From: Roseitalea porphyridii
GTDB taxonomy: Bacteria; Pseudomonadota; Alphaproteobacteria; Rhizobiales; Rhizobiaceae
Assembly: GCF_004331955.1 (NCBI RefSeq)
Contig: NZ_CP036532.1
Span: 248,001 to 312,000 of the forward strand
Direction of reading: 5' to 3'
Length of the DNA stretch: 64,000 nucleotides
Every line of letters starts with the position of its first letter. Positions within the stretch are counted from its first letter, which is position 1. Position numbers and translations under genes: made by a program. The notes under the pieces were generated by a model. That model had not been told where the DNA came from. It made no database searches and saw nothing but the letters and a program-made list of their open reading frames with translations. Positions 63,822 to 64,000 of the stretch are shown piece after piece.

Positions 63822-64000
63822 ATGACCCAACGCGCACAACCACAGCTCGTCCCGCTCGACTTCATCGCCCGAACGCCGCCGGAGACGGCCGAACGCGCGA
63901 CCGCCTTCGCCGATCTGATGGCGCGCCGGCGCACCGTGCGCGACTTTTCCGACCGCCCGGTACCCCGCGCCGTGATCGCCGACTGCCTGCGGACGGCGGC
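63822..64000 (+). CDS. nitroreductase-family protein, 3' end cut by window
   Basis: Only the first 59 codons are present (ATG 63822 with GGAGG before it). The stretch MARRRTVRDFSDRPVPRAVI is the FMN-binding N-terminal helix of the nitroreductase family (R-R-x-x-R-x-F), which reduce nitro compounds, quinones or flavins with NAD(P)H. A BluB-like role cannot be excluded. The rest lies beyond the window. Confidence 0.75.
   Translation, partial: MTQRAQPQLVPLDFIARTPPETAERATAFADLMARRRTVRDFSDRPVPRAVIADCLRTA

Overview
The window is a 64-kb piece of a high-GC chromosome from an alphaproteobacterium, most likely of the order Hyphomicrobiales (Rhizobiales). The evidence is the gene content and order: trpF-trpB-trpA-accD-folC, then trxA-addA-addB-murU-tsaE/amgK-PAS kinase-ahcY, then HPr-EIIA-short HprK-chvG-chvI next to pckA, together with mgsA-glk, a DUF2852 protein and a DUF2244 protein. 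I cannot name the genus. No rRNA, tRNA, CRISPR array, prophage or insertion sequence was seen; the sequence is almost entirely core chromosome with a few small accessory insertions. Functions are assigned by recognising motifs in the translated sequence, without database searches.

Left part (1-16.2 kb): a partial HAD nucleotidase, a DMT exporter, a hydrolase-remnant/GNAT fusion protein, and a complete peptide-type ABC operon on the minus strand (Tat-exported binding protein, two permeases, a double ATPase with a helix-hairpin-helix tail, and a PrpD-like protein). After it come uppP, a CNNM/CorC-type protein, nth, a DUF2244 protein and an AraC/Ogt alkyl-DNA repair protein. A lone DUF1902 antitoxin-like gene faces a fragment of a HicA toxin gene.

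Middle (16.2-37.9 kb): a LysE exporter; the chain ABC exporter-dapB-gpmA-GNAT; mgsA-glk; mepA; gtrA; htpX-like; a nicotinamide phosphoribosyltransferase with an oxidoreductase; an RHH/ParE toxin-antitoxin pair; and the translation block pheS-DUF4160-DUF2442-pheT, rpmI-rplT and infC. Here the usual infC-rpmI-rplT order is interrupted by a methyltransferase gene on the opposite strand, and pheS and pheT are separated by a two-gene toxin-antitoxin-like module. A hydrolase, a BenE-type transporter, a DUF2852 protein and a YgjP-type metalloprotease follow.

Right part (38-64 kb): tryptophan synthesis (trpF, trpB, trpA), with a flavodoxin-like gene and arsC inserted between trpB and trpA, leading into accD and folC. 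On the other strand lie trxA, the AddAB recombination nuclease, the cell-wall-recycling enzymes MurU and AmgK (fused to TsaE), a PAS histidine kinase and ahcY. The end holds a regulatory PTS (HPr, EIIA, short HprK) translationally coupled to the ChvG/ChvI two-component system and divergent from pckA, whose promoter region carries several strong palindromes. A partial nitroreductase gene runs off the right edge.

The parts most worth a second look are the pheST-embedded DUF4160/DUF2442 pair, the HhH-tailed ABC ATPase operon, the catalytically dead hydrolase-GNAT fusion, and the palindromes in front of pckA, ahcY, the RHH/ParE pair and the ABC operon.
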